DNA of 64,000 bases from Bacteroidota bacterium (GCA_023424015.1 JAFAEM010000016.1:1-64000), one strand, 5' to 3'. Counted from the first letter of the stretch, positions 17,107 to 26,341 are shown. The notes: generated by a model not told the origin, from the letters alone. Numbers and translations: made by a program.

Positions 17107-18048
17107 CTATAGGCCTGTCCGGTCTTCGATTAAATAGGTGTTTCGGCCTGATGCATTCCGGGAAACAAGTTCACCGATAAACCCTGCCATGAACAGTTGT
17201 ACGCCAACAAGCAGTGATGTCAGGGCCAGGTAAAACCCCGGGCGGTTTGTGATAGGATAAGCCGCGTCAATGATTTTGGAAACGATCAGGAAGACGGCAA
17301 ACCCGAATCCTATCAGGAAAAATACCGTTCCCCAGGCGCCAAAGAAATGCATAGGCCGTTTCCCGAATTTTCCCATGAAAAAAATTGTGACCAGGTCGAG
17401 AAAACCATTGATGAACCGCGACCAGCCAAATTTGCTGACACCGTATTTGCGGGGTCTGTGTTCAACTACTTTTTCACCGATCTTACGAAATCCGGCCCAT
17501 TTGGCCAGTACCGGTACATAGCGATGCATTTCGCCATACACTTCGATACTCTTTATCACTTTTTTATCATAAGACTTCAGACCACAGTTGAAATCGTGTA
17601 GTTTTATTTTGCTCATCTGCCGGGCGGTGGCATTGAATAATTTACTCGGCAGATTTTTAGTAAGCTTGTTGTCATATCGTTTCTTTTTCCAGCCACTCAC
17701 CATATCGTATCCATCTTCAATGATCATTTTCCTCAGGCCGGGGATCTCGTCAGGACTGTCCTGCAGATCAGCGTCCATCGTGATGATCACATCGCCGGTT
17801 GCTGCACGGAAACCTTCATTGAGACCTGCAGATTTACCATAATTGCGCTGAAACTTGATGCCTTTAATATTTGGATTTTTTCCCCTTAACTGCTCTATGA
17901 CTTTCCAGGAGTTATCTGTACTGCCATCGTCAACAAAAATGACCTCGTAGGAATAATTGTTCTCCAGCATTACCTTTTCAATCCATGCCGACAGCTCGGG
18001 TAGAGACTCTTCCTCATTAAGCAATGGTATGACGATGGATAGATCCAT
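17107..18048 (-). CDS. glycosyltransferase family 2, polyprenyl-phosphate type
   Basis: A protein of 313 residues. GT-A domain with VIPLLNEEESLPEL at the start, VDDGSTDNSW, and the metal-binding DADLQDSPDEIP. The C-terminal third has two transmembrane helices (about 230-255 and 270-295). This layout is that of DPM1/GtrB/ArnC-like enzymes that load a sugar onto undecaprenyl phosphate on the cytoplasmic face. It lies 7 bp downstream of the DUF4199 gene and upstream of a GT4 enzyme, consistent with shared work in surface glycan synthesis. Confidence 0.9.
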   Translation of the reverse strand: MDLSIVIPLLNEEESLPELSAWIEKVMLENNYSYEVIFVDDGSTDNSWKVIEQLRGKNPNIKGIKFQRNYGKSAGLNEGFRAATGDVIITMDADLQDSPDEIPGLRKMIIEDGYDMVSGWKKKRYDNKLTKNLPSKLFNATARQMSKIKLHDFNCGLKSYDKKVIKSIEVYGEMHRYVPVLAKWAGFRKIGEKVVEHRPRKYGVSKFGWSRFINGFLDLVTIFFMGKFGKRPMHFFGAWGTVFFLIGFGFAVFLIVSKIIDAAYPITNRPGFYLALTSLLVGVQLFMAGFIGELVSRNASGRNTYLIEDRTGL

Positions 18049-18055
18049 GGATTAT

Positions 18056-18547
18056 TTACTTCTTTTTTGTTAAGACGATAGTGATCGAGGCAATTGTATT
18101 GACAATTGCGCCAATAATCAAATATCCGAAAATTGTAAAGTAAACCACACCCGTTGTATATTGTTTTTTCGCATCGGCGACCAGCTTGTCAATTTCAGCC
18201 GGTAGTTTGTTACCCTCTTTCAACAGGTCTGCACGGTATTGTACGGCGGCTTCTTCCGCGAATTCGGGATGAAGCATGGAGAAAATCGAGGTAAATGCGA
18301 CCATGATCAGGATAGTGATGATAAAACAACGAAATCCCTGTCCAAACAGATCAGAAAATTTCCCGGTATACGCTTCTGAGTTGGAATAGCTTATTAATGT
18401 CCACACAATGCCCGCAGCATACACGATATAGATGATATAGTGGAGGGAAGAACCCAGCGATACATCGGTATAGTAAAGCAGAAGTGAGCAAATAACCATC
18501 ACGACACCTGTGATGATGCCCTTCAAAAGCGGAGTGAGTTTATACAT
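18056..18547 (-). CDS. DUF4199 family membrane protein
   Basis: A protein of 163 residues with four predicted transmembrane helices (about 8-28, 35-55, 70-92, 133-158) and a charged loop between helices 3 and 4 rich in Glu and Lys. The layout and FSDLFGQGFRCFIITILIM fit DUF4199, a Bacteroidota family of unknown function that is frequently next to dihydroorotase-like and glycosyltransferase genes. The gene begins 14 bp after the dihydroorotase-like gene and precedes GT2. Confidence 0.82.
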   Translation of the reverse strand: MYKLTPLLKGIITGVVMVICSLLLYYTDVSLGSSLHYIIYIVYAAGIVWTLISYSNSEAYTGKFSDLFGQGFRCFIITILIMVAFTSIFSMLHPEFAEEAAVQYRADLLKEGNKLPAEIDKLVADAKKQYTTGVVYFTIFGYLIIGAIVNTIASITIVLTKKK

Positions 18548-18561
18548 GAGGTAATTTCGAA

Positions 18562-19824
18562 TTAATGTAATACTGCATTTTTTTTATTGATGATCCCCAT
18601 GACCCGGCCTGTGAGTTCTTTACCAATAAATGCACTGTTTTTTGATTTTGATAAAATATTACTTTCATCAACCACCCATTTGGTATTCGGATCAAACAAT
18701 GTAAGAGAAGCGGTGTTGCCTTCTTTAATCGTTGCCTGCCAGAGACCAAACAGCTTCCTCGGGTTGACAGATAACAGTTCCACCCATTTTGCCGGATCTA
18801 TCCCCGGCATTGCGGTATTAATGGCGGCAAAGGCCGTCTGCAAGCCGATCATACCATATTTGGCATACTCGAATTCAAGCACCTTGCTATCAAATTCATG
18901 TGGCAGGTGATGTGAGGCGATGCAGTCGATCATTCCCGAGCTGATTGCCGCTTGCAAAGCTAAACGATCATCGCGGGTTCGAAGCGGGGGATTCACTTTA
19001 ATATTTGTATCATAATTCTTCATGTCCTCGTCGGAGAAGAAGAGATGGTATGGTGTAACCGAGCAGCTGATATCCACGCCGGTTGCTTTTCCGCTTTTGA
19101 TATAGTCCAGTGATTTCTTTGAGCTGATACCTGTAAAATGAAGGCGGGATGCTGCATAGCGCGCCAGTTCAATATCCCTGGCTACGATCAGTTCTTCCGC
19201 CATAGCCGGCTTGCCGGGTAAACCTAACTGTGTTGAAACAATGCCTTCATTGATCAAGCCGTGCGGATTGATGCTTTTATCATCGGGCACCTGAAGCAGT
19301 ATGCCGTTGAATGATTTTATATACTGAAGGGCTTTCAGCAGTAGTCCCGAGGACTGAACGCAGTTGATACCATCACTAAAGGCGACCGCGCCACTGTTGC
19401 GCATATCATACATTTCCGCCAGTTCTTTTCCCTCAGCGTTTTTTGTGATCGCGCCAATGGGATGAATGTTGATAGGGAGTGTTTTGCTTTTTTGAACGAT
19501 GTATTCTACACCTGCCTTGTTGTGGATACAGGGATTGGTATTGGGGATGACCAGGATATCGGTATAACCACCAGCTGCCGCCGCTGCGGCACCTGATTCC
19601 AGGGTCTCTTTGAATTCGTATCCTGGGTCACCAAAATTGGAGAAAATGTCGAGCCAGCCTGGTGAAATATGGGCACCTGCTATTTCAATCTCCCGGTCGG
19701 CTTTTTCGTCAAGGGACTTGTCGACCCGGGTGATCGTTCCATTGTCAATAAATACATCGAGAATTTGCCCGTTGAATGGCGAGAGAGGATCAACAATCCT
19801 GGCTTTCTTAATGAGTAGCTTCAT
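18562..19824 (-). CDS. dihydroorotase-like protein, predicted non-catalytic
   Basis: A protein of 420 residues with the amidohydrolase fold of class I dihydroorotases: GWLDIFSNFGDPGYE, GGYTDILVIPNTNP, VNPPLRTRDDRLAL. Key metal ligands are missing. The HxH motif after the first beta strand reads F61-S-N63; the later His (LLQVPDD) is replaced; and the catalytic Asp of the usual (S/T)DHAPH is His305 (ASHHLPH). D151 and H229 are kept. The family includes inactive PyrC-like subunits that scaffold aspartate transcarbamoylase, so a structural or altered role is more likely than dihydroorotase activity. It heads the operon with DUF4199, GT2 and GT4. Confidence 0.85.
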   Translation of the reverse strand: MKLLIKKARIVDPLSPFNGQILDVFIDNGTITRVDKSLDEKADREIEIAGAHISPGWLDIFSNFGDPGYEFKETLESGAAAAAAGGYTDILVIPNTNPCIHNKAGVEYIVQKSKTLPINIHPIGAITKNAEGKELAEMYDMRNSGAVAFSDGINCVQSSGLLLKALQYIKSFNGILLQVPDDKSINPHGLINEGIVSTQLGLPGKPAMAEELIVARDIELARYAASRLHFTGISSKKSLDYIKSGKATGVDISCSVTPYHLFFSDEDMKNYDTNIKVNPPLRTRDDRLALQAAISSGMIDCIASHHLPHEFDSKVLEFEYAKYGMIGLQTAFAAINTAMPGIDPAKWVELLSVNPRKLFGLWQATIKEGNTASLTLFDPNTKWVVDESNILSKSKNSAFIGKELTGRVMGIINKKNAVLH

Positions 19825-20177
19825 TAAGCGGCGAAGATAAAGTTTGTTTTCGTTTCGGAAAAATTGAGTCTCTGGGTGGGGTGACCGGGGAGACGGGAAG
19901 AAGGGAAGGGGGTAGAGAAGTGATTAAATGGTCCGGGTTGGCCTACTTATGAGATTGAGTCATTGTTTTTTGAGGCAAAATCGAACCTTTGCGACCAAAT
20001 CGTCGCAATTAACCCTTTAGATTGTCGGACGCTGCCGCCATGCAGTCGGGATTTTAATACCAATTTTGAGGTATCAAAGTTGATCAACATTACAGTCAAA
20101 AACCTGGTGGAGCAGCAACCACTTCAAAAACGGGCGGAACCGAAAAGCCAGACGAGTAGGAATTAAAAATAAATCTT
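19825..20177. other. intergenic region upstream of the AHSA1-like gene
   Basis: Contains a purine-rich G tract (about 19870-19920) and a 67-codon open frame (19963-20166) that ends just before the next gene; its translation has no recognisable family. Divergent promoters for the dihydroorotase-like operon and the plus-strand gene should lie here. I see no convincing TTTG/TAnnTTTG pair. Confidence 0.4.
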
Positions 20178-20627
20178 ATGTCAGGAAATAACGTTTCATT
20201 ACACAGGGTACTCAAGACATCGCCGGAAAAATTGTACCGGGCATTTACAGATGCAGCGGCCATGGCTTCCTGGTTACCTCCCTATGGTTTCGTGTGCACC
20301 GTTCATGAAATGAATGCAAAAGTGGGCGGCACATATAGGATGTCATTCACAAATTTTTCAACCAACAACAGTCATTTCTTTGGGGGTAAGTTTATAGAGC
20401 TGAAGCAAAATGAGTTTTTGAAATACACTGATAAGTTTGACGATCCCAATCTCCCTGGGGAGATGGTTACTACCGTTTGGTTAAAGAAGAATATCGCGGG
20501 TACAGAGTTAAAAATTACACAGGAGGGAATCCCCGAAGTGATACCTGCCGAAATGTGCTATTTGGGATGGCAGGAGTCGCTGGAGAAACTGGCAAAACTA
20601 GTGGAACCTGAGATACCGGATGCATGA
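20178..20627 (+). CDS. AHSA1/SRPBCC-domain protein
   Basis: A protein of 149 residues covering one START/Bet v1-like domain of the AHSA1 family: LHRVLKTSPEKLYRAFTD, MASWLPPYGFVCTVHEM, GGTYRMSFTN, GMxLGWQESLEKLAKLVE-like ending. Members form a hydrophobic cavity and are linked to stress or ligand binding; a specific ligand cannot be predicted. They are often paired with ArsR regulators, but none is intact here. A terminator hairpin follows. Confidence 0.88.
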   Translation: MSGNNVSLHRVLKTSPEKLYRAFTDAAAMASWLPPYGFVCTVHEMNAKVGGTYRMSFTNFSTNNSHFFGGKFIELKQNEFLKYTDKFDDPNLPGEMVTTVWLKKNIAGTELKITQEGIPEVIPAEMCYLGWQESLEKLAKLVEPEIPDA

Positions 20628-20650
20628 GATGGTTAAGTTTCAATAATATA

Positions 20651-20690
20651 AAAGCCATGGGAAGAAGATTCCTGTGGCTTTAAGTTTTAT
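20651..20690 (+). terminator. terminator after the AHSA1-like gene
   Basis: AAAGCCATGGGAA pairs with TTCCTGTGGCTTT around a short loop and is followed by AAGTTTTAT. It lies 24 bp after the stop codon. Confidence 0.6.
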
Positions 20691-20836
20691 AAACGGTCTC
20701 AGGGCGAATTAACTCTGTAGTTCATGCCCAACGGTAGATATTCATCTCCCCCCGGGTATTACGTTTTAAAGAGGGGATGTAACGCGTTTTTGGGGGAATT
20801 AAAGTGATTTTAATAATTTAGCGCCAATGATAAAGT

Positions 20837-20910
20837 CGGGATGTAGCGCAGCCCGGTAGCGCGCTTCGTTCGGGACGAAGAGGCCGCTGGTTCGAATCCA
20901 GTCATCCCGA
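20837..20910 (+). tRNA. tRNA-Pro (anticodon CGG)
   Basis: A 74-nt cloverleaf. The acceptor stem CGGGATG pairs with CATCCCG, discriminator A, no encoded CCA. The anticodon stem CTTCG/CGAAG holds loop TTCGGGA, so the anticodon is CGG. The T arm CTGGTTCGAATCCAG is standard. A copy of the T-arm sequence recurs at 21021, next to a recombinase remnant. Confidence 0.96.
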
Positions 20911-20917
20911 CAAAAAA

Positions 20918-20954
20918 ATAAAGCCTTTAAATCGTTGGATTTGAAGGCTTTATT
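20918..20954 (+). terminator. terminator after tRNA-Pro
   Basis: AATAAAGCCTT(T)AAATC pairs with GATTTGAAGGCTTTATT, a stem of about 16 bp, beginning 8 bp after the tRNA. A short T run follows within the stem end only. Confidence 0.65.
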
Positions 20955-21020
20955 GTTCGAATAAATTTTACTCTTTTGGGACTCTATATCTTAAAAGTGT
21001 TGTTAAAATGAGGGGTGAGT

Positions 21021-21035
21021 TGGTTCGAATCCAGT
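21021..21035 (+). repeat. partial duplicate of tRNA-Pro 3' end (att-like)
   Basis: TGGTTCGAATCCAGT repeats positions 20888-20902 of the tRNA-Pro gene in the same orientation, 133 bp away. A copied tRNA 3' segment followed directly by a recombinase gene piece is the usual mark left by a tRNA-targeting integrative element. Confidence 0.6.
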
Positions 21036-21062
21036 AGTAAGCGTTCGTTTTTAGGAAACAAA

Positions 21063-21233
21063 TATTACGATTACTTGGCAACATTGATGAATGACGCACC
21101 TATCGAGTCAATCAGCAAAATGTTAGGTCATACCAAGCTCAGTACAACCATGATCTATGCAAGAGTAACGCAGGCCAAAATCGGAATTGATATGAGTATT
21201 CTGCAGGAGAAGTTCAACAAGAAAGCAGGTTAA
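21063..21233 (+). pseudogene. tyrosine recombinase, C-terminal fragment
   Basis: The translated frame contains LATLMNDAPIESISKMLGHT followed by TTMIYARVTQAKIGIDM, the C-terminal catalytic end of Bacteroidota phage-type integrases: His of LGHTK and the nucleophilic Tyr of MIYARV are kept. The Arg-bearing first half and the N-terminal DNA-binding domain are absent; upstream sequence is unrelated and runs into the att-like repeat. It is a decayed remnant of an element that entered at tRNA-Pro(CGG). It is not an integron-type integrase and cannot serve the attC-like array. Confidence 0.8.
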
Positions 21234-21413
21234 TTGAAAGGCTAATTTAATCCGAAGGGTCAGAATACGGGTAATAGATACCCGGTTTTCTGCTTTTTGA
21301 CCACCCCTGTTGTGTGGTGCAAGATGTAGTGTTGTAGTCAAATTAACGTTTAAAGTCTCTCCCGATTTTATCTGTGCCCGCTATTTCGGGACTATACTTC
21401 CTAAGCGAACTAT

Positions 21414-22028
21414 TTATATAGTCCCGCTTTTTATCGCTTTAGCGATAAGCACTGCTGTATTGGCAGCATCAAATTTCTCAATTAGGCTTTTCCGATGTGC
21501 ATTTACCGTAGGAACACTGATAAAAAGCTTTGCGGCTATTTCTGCATTGGTAAGCCCTTCAGCAATGAGTTGCAGCACTTCTTTCTCCCGCCGGGTGATT
21601 TCCGGGGTACCATCCGCTGTTTCCAGGAGAGACTGACCTGCTTCAAAACTCAAAAATGTTTTCCCCAACCTTACGGTAGTAATGGCATGCAGGATTTCCT
21701 GTTTGCTTGCATTTTTCAGTACGTAGCCCATTGCTCCATTATCTATCATATCTCGAATAACGGGCTGTTGATTAAAGGTGCTTAACCCAATAATACGAAC
21801 GGCTGGAAACTGTTCACTTACTTCTTTACAAAGATCAACGCCACTTTTATCAGGAAGATTGATATCCATGAAGAGGATATCGGGTTGTTGGTGTTTCAGG
21901 AAAGCCAGGCAAGAGGCGGCGCTCATGGCATGCCCCATCCATTCCATATTTTTTTCATTTTGCAACATAGAACGGATACCTTCTATCACCAGGTAGTGAT
22001 CGTCAACAATAAAAAGCTTTGTTATCAT
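21414..22028 (-). CDS. NarL/FixJ-type response regulator
   Basis: A protein of 204 residues. Receiver domain 1-120: Asp9/Asp10, phospho-acceptor Asp55 in ILFMDINLPD, Lys near 105 (YVLKNA). C-terminal LuxR-type HTH about 140-200: EITRREKEVLQLIAEGLTN and the recognition helix region VPTVNAHRKSLIEKF. It overlaps the TPR-sensor kinase by 4 bp and is its obvious partner. The secreted-protein cluster divergent from the kinase is the natural candidate regulon, by position only. Confidence 0.94.
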   Translation of the reverse strand: MITKLFIVDDHYLVIEGIRSMLQNEKNMEWMGHAMSAASCLAFLKHQQPDILFMDINLPDKSGVDLCKEVSEQFPAVRIIGLSTFNQQPVIRDMIDNGAMGYVLKNASKQEILHAITTVRLGKTFLSFEAGQSLLETADGTPEITRREKEVLQLIAEGLTNAEIAAKLFISVPTVNAHRKSLIEKFDAANTAVLIAKAIKSGTI

Positions 22029-24043
22029 GACAGGGTGGTTTCTATTAGCACTGACGTTCCTTTACCCGGCTCTGAATTCAGGTCGATTTTCCCCTTTAAA
22101 AAATCCACCCGGTTTTGGATATTGCTCCAGCCTATGCCTTGTGCGTTTTGCAACGAACTGGTATCAAATCCCTTTCCATTATCCTCTACAGTTACAGACA
22201 ACATATTATCCTCTTGCGAAGCATTTACCTGTACCAGTACCTTTTGAGCACTGGCGTGCCTGATCGCATTGTGTACCAGTTCCTGGATAATGCGATAAAT
22301 CGTTACAGCGGTGGTTTGATCTATGGTCATATTTTGCATTCCAATCGACTGATAAGTAGTTTTCACCGCACCACTACGGTCTATTTCGCTGCAAAATGTC
22401 TTCAATGCCACATTCAGCCCATATTTCAGCAACATTTCGGGCATCATGTTGTGTGCTACACGGCGCATTTCCCTGATGGAGCTGTCCAACATATCAATGC
22501 TGCGCTCAAAAGCCTGCGCATTGTCAGGCGTGAGTATTAGATTTTCTTTCATATTTTGAAACGAGTGTTTGATACCGCTTAACATACCCCCCAGTCCATC
22601 GTGCAGGTCTTTGGCCAACCTGGTACGCTCCTGCTCCTCGCCCTTGAGGATGGATTGAGTGGCTGTAAGTTGTTTTTCATTTTCCAGTTCTTCAATTTTT
22701 GCCTGCTGTAGTTTTTGCTTATGCCTGTAATTACGATACCCCAATAAAGAGATGCTGATCAGGGCCACAGCACTACCCAAAAAGATGTAGTTGAGCGTAT
22801 TCTTTTTCCTGATTTGTTCTTCTTGCAATAATATTTGAGATTGCTTTTTTTGATTCTCATACTTTGCTTCCAGTTCAGAAAATTGGTTGGCTTTTTCACC
22901 AATAATTATGGAATCATTTACTGTAATAAATTTTCCTGCATACTGCATTGCCTCTTCGTATCGTCCCAATTTGTTATTCAGCTGGTACATCGTTGTATAA
23001 AAACTCCTTTTCTCCGTGAGGTCTTCACTCTTTTCATAGTAGGATTTGGTTATTTCCATAAACCTCCTGGCTTCGTCATACTGCTGTTGATGCATGGCAA
23101 TAAGACCCAGTTGTTTATTGGCGTGAGCTGTGCCTGAAACGGAATTAATTTTTGCAGCGAGTTGCAAACTTTTGTTTGCAAAAATTGCGGACGAATCAAT
23201 TTTTCCTAATAAAAAAAATTCTTCTGAAATATTTTGGTAGCAACTTTGTACTGATTCTCTCGTGCCTTTACCTTGTTCCATCTGGGGCAGAAAAGCCAAC
23301 CGTATCCGGAGTGCTTTTTCAATAAAGCCCTGCTCATGAAAATTATCGGCTTTTTGCTGCATATAATAAGCCAATGCGTCAGCCGCTGCCGGGCTATTGT
23401 ATTTTTGGTTGATGGCAATAGCCTTGTCTATATATTCTTCCGCTTTAGGCAAGTTTCCAAGCGAATTAAATACAGCACTAAAATTGGAGTAGAGATCAGA
23501 CTTTTTTCTATCCAGCATTTTTTCGGTCACAGAGGATGCTGCAAGCACCTGTGGATCATTAAAAGCATTTTGAGCTTTTGTATAGTAGTAGATACAACTG
23601 TCATATTCGCCCCTATAATATTTTACATTGCCTATATTATAGCAAACGCCACCGTATAAGTACAGGTTTTTACTGCTTTTAGCATATTGCATGGATAAAT
23701 AATAATAATGCAGCGTTTTTTCGGGCTCGCTAAAATAATGATGCCATAATCCTAATAATCGGCAGCAGTTGGCAATGGTGTACTCTTCTTTCAGTTTCAA
23801 ACTTTTTCCAAGGGCCTCTTCGAGCAGTTGACGTGATAGGGAGCTGTCAACTTCCAGCAGGTCATAACCGAGGTCTTTCAGTTGGTTTACATGGGCAGTG
23901 TCCACAGGAGTATTTCTGATCTGTCCTATTTTTTGTGTTAACGCCTGCTTGTCCCATAATAAGGAGTCACTCAGTTTTTGCGATTGCGTGTGAGCAATAC
24001 AGCAAAAACAAAACAAAATTATCATAGTCAACTTTATTCTCAT
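22025..24043 (-). CDS. TPR-sensor histidine kinase (HisKA_3 type)
   Basis: A protein of about 672 residues from the ATG at 24043, which gives signal peptide MRIKLTMIILFCFCCIAHTQ; an ATG at 24094 would add 17 residues before the signal and is rejected. Residues about 60-390 are periplasmic TPR-like helical repeats (NIGNVKYYRGEYDSCIYYYT, NFSAVFNSLGNLPKAEEYID). A coiled coil and one transmembrane helix follow (about 415-435). The DHp domain has KDLHDGLGG with the phospho-His near 475; the HATPase has ELVHNAIRHA and VEDNGKGFD. It is 4-bp overlapped with the NarL regulator. Confidence 0.92.
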   Translation of the reverse strand: MRIKLTMIILFCFCCIAHTQSQKLSDSLLWDKQALTQKIGQIRNTPVDTAHVNQLKDLGYDLLEVDSSLSRQLLEEALGKSLKLKEEYTIANCCRLLGLWHHYFSEPEKTLHYYYLSMQYAKSSKNLYLYGGVCYNIGNVKYYRGEYDSCIYYYTKAQNAFNDPQVLAASSVTEKMLDRKKSDLYSNFSAVFNSLGNLPKAEEYIDKAIAINQKYNSPAAADALAYYMQQKADNFHEQGFIEKALRIRLAFLPQMEQGKGTRESVQSCYQNISEEFFLLGKIDSSAIFANKSLQLAAKINSVSGTAHANKQLGLIAMHQQQYDEARRFMEITKSYYEKSEDLTEKRSFYTTMYQLNNKLGRYEEAMQYAGKFITVNDSIIIGEKANQFSELEAKYENQKKQSQILLQEEQIRKKNTLNYIFLGSAVALISISLLGYRNYRHKQKLQQAKIEELENEKQLTATQSILKGEEQERTRLAKDLHDGLGGMLSGIKHSFQNMKENLILTPDNAQAFERSIDMLDSSIREMRRVAHNMMPEMLLKYGLNVALKTFCSEIDRSGAVKTTYQSIGMQNMTIDQTTAVTIYRIIQELVHNAIRHASAQKVLVQVNASQEDNMLSVTVEDNGKGFDTSSLQNAQGIGWSNIQNRVDFLKGKIDLNSEPGKGTSVLIETTLS

Positions 24044-24196
24044 AAATCCCAAAGTCTTTTTCTTATACAAAAGGACAAATTTTCTACTACGCAATACCCC
24101 CTCTTTTTTAAGGATTTAGCCTTCTCAAAAATCATCATTTTTAACAATAAGAATGTTGCCGCCAAGGTTAGAAATTTGACTTCAAAAATACTGAAA

Positions 24197-26341
24197 ATGA
24201 AGCCGTTGTTATCCATTATAGTAAGTTGTCTTTTCGCTTTCTCCTCTATGGCGCAAACCAAGCCCAAACAAAAGGCTCCCACACAAAAAGAGATGGAGGC
24301 AATGATGAAGGAAGCCCAGAAAATGGTAGATGAACTAAGCGAAGAAGATAAAAAAATGATGGACAGTCTGGGTATTAAAATGCCTGATTTTAAAAATACA
24401 CCCAAAGTTTCAGATAAGCAACTGGCCCAGGCATGGGAAGATGAAAACCGGGTAGTGCCAAAGCTGGACGCCGCAAGAATTGCAGCTATAACCAAAGGCG
24501 TTACCGATGCGCGGATGGAAACCTATGTTGCTACTATCCAAAAGAAAATGATGACCACGCTGGATGCCGGGCTGATAAAAATGGGTGATAAGATTTTTAA
24601 CTACATCCAGTCCAATAGTAAGAATAGTGCAGAAGCAGGCAATATGGCCGCAGCGCTTTGGATAATTGACAAGCCCAAAATGGCTATGTATGTGTTGGGA
24701 AAAGTTATCACCAATAACCCTTCCAATACCGATAACCTCAGTAACTATGCTGCCATGCTCTCCATGCAGGGGGCACAGCATTTGGCTATTCCCATCCTTA
24801 ACAATCTCAATGTGAAATTCCCCAACAACAGCACTCTGCTCAATAACCTGGGGCAGGCCTGGCTGGGGTTGGGCGAACTACTAAAAGCTGAAGAATATTT
24901 AAACAAGGCCTTAGTGTTGTATCCTTTGCACCCACAAGCTAATATGGCAAAAGCGGCTATTGCCGAAAGTAAAGGGAACAAAGAAAAGGCAAAGGAAGCC
25001 ATAAAAAGATCCATGCAGCGTGCTTATACCCAGGAAAAGGAAGAAAAACTGGCGAAACTGGGTGAAAAGGTATCGCATACTCAGTACCTGCTACCACCAC
25101 GCCGTAAAACTGACGTCCTGAATTTAGATGGATTTCGTTCTCCTTATTTTCCTACTACTGCTCGTGGCTGTATCAATGCTGAAATAGAATGGGATACATT
25201 TTATGAACAAATAGATGAAAAAATAAACAGCCTGTCTAAGCTTAGAGAAAATGCGGAAGATGCCGCTATGAAAGGAAAGGAAGAAAGGATGAATGAAAAT
25301 CTGGCATTCATGAAATCAGCGAAGGCAAATCCCGGTGTAGGGGGACAAATGCTTGCAGTACCGCTGTACGCCATCAGGGCTACAAAAAAATTAAAGGCAA
25401 CCATGGACCTGGTACAACGGAAAATGGAAGCTTACAACAGCAGGCTGGCGCTTTACACACAGGAATCCTTGCAACTCAAAAAAGCCTACGATGAAGAAAT
25501 GAAAAAACTGAGAAGAGAAGACGAAGCCCAAACTGGGGATCACCGGGCGAATGAAGCATATTGTCCCAAATACCGGGTCGCTACAGATAAATACCTCAAA
25601 GACATTAATGACAAATTACAGGCGTTATACCTGGATGCATTGACAATGAAAAAAGAAATGATTAATGAATCGGCTCACTATGCCCTGTATATGATGTGGC
25701 CGGATGAGTTCCAGGTGGCAAAATACGACTTCCAGATAGAATGGCTCAATTTCATGAAAAAAGGTTTTGGCGCACCTGCCTATGGTTCAGATTTCCCCTT
25801 TGTTTCTATCACGCTCAATGAATATTCATGTAATAACGATTTCAAAGAAGAGCCGGAGTTAACCAAACTGCAAAAATTTGACGATGTGCATTGCGAATAC
25901 CATAGTAAGCTGGATTGGGAGTATATGAAAATCTCACATGATTGCAGCCGCATGACCACCGAGATTGATCTGGACTTTTTCAAGTATGTCCGTAAAGATG
26001 ATTTTGAGCGGGCCGAGGGCGATACTTATATCGGCAGCACGGTGAAAGTAACTGCTGAGGTAGGAAAAGGAAGTGTACCCGTGGGGCCGGTAAAGGTCGG
26101 TGTCAAGGCTGGTGTAAGCGTAGAAATTGAGATGGACCGCAAGGGTACCAAAGAAGTAACGCTCACCGGAAGAGCAGATGTAAGTGTGAATACGAATGTG
26201 ATTGATAAAGACGCTCCCGGAAAAGGCAATATTGAAAAAAGCGTATCAATAGGCGTGGAAGGCCGTATCGGTATTATCAGCGGGCAAGGTAGTGTTTCCG
26301 GCACCGGTATATTAAGCGGCGTAACCATTACAGCATTCTAA
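24197..26341 (+). CDS. secreted TPR protein with beta-rich C-terminus
   Basis: A protein of 714 residues. The start at 24197 gives a signal peptide (MKPLLSIIVSCLFAFSSMAQ); the frame is open further upstream but those codons are not protein-like and overlap the divergent kinase gene. A Lys/Met-rich charged segment (about 22-75) precedes TPR-like repeats (about 140-285: YAAMLSMQGAQHLAIPILNN, NLGQAWLGLGELLKAEEYLN), then long charged helices (about 335-500). The last 95 residues alternate Gly/Val/Ser (VGPVKVGVKAGVSVEIEM ... VSIGVEGRIGIISGQG), like amphipathic beta strands. No enzyme motif. First gene of a five-gene secreted cluster divergent from a two-component system. Confidence 0.8.
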   Translation: MKPLLSIIVSCLFAFSSMAQTKPKQKAPTQKEMEAMMKEAQKMVDELSEEDKKMMDSLGIKMPDFKNTPKVSDKQLAQAWEDENRVVPKLDAARIAAITKGVTDARMETYVATIQKKMMTTLDAGLIKMGDKIFNYIQSNSKNSAEAGNMAAALWIIDKPKMAMYVLGKVITNNPSNTDNLSNYAAMLSMQGAQHLAIPILNNLNVKFPNNSTLLNNLGQAWLGLGELLKAEEYLNKALVLYPLHPQANMAKAAIAESKGNKEKAKEAIKRSMQRAYTQEKEEKLAKLGEKVSHTQYLLPPRRKTDVLNLDGFRSPYFPTTARGCINAEIEWDTFYEQIDEKINSLSKLRENAEDAAMKGKEERMNENLAFMKSAKANPGVGGQMLAVPLYAIRATKKLKATMDLVQRKMEAYNSRLALYTQESLQLKKAYDEEMKKLRREDEAQTGDHRANEAYCPKYRVATDKYLKDINDKLQALYLDALTMKKEMINESAHYALYMMWPDEFQVAKYDFQIEWLNFMKKGFGAPAYGSDFPFVSITLNEYSCNNDFKEEPELTKLQKFDDVHCEYHSKLDWEYMKISHDCSRMTTEIDLDFFKYVRKDDFERAEGDTYIGSTVKVTAEVGKGSVPVGPVKVGVKAGVSVEIEMDRKGTKEVTLTGRADVSVNTNVIDKDAPGKGNIEKSVSIGVEGRIGIISGQGSVSGTGILSGVTITAF

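Noticed and set aside
19963..20166. 67-codon frame ending just before the AHSA1-like gene
   Set aside because: Position suggests a regulator, but composition is not that of an ArsR or other HTH protein and I see no motif.
21063..21233. Recombinase fragment as the integrase of the cassette array
   Set aside because: It is a phage-type C-terminal fragment tied to tRNA-Pro and lacks the extra IntI domain region; it is also more than 12 kb from the array.
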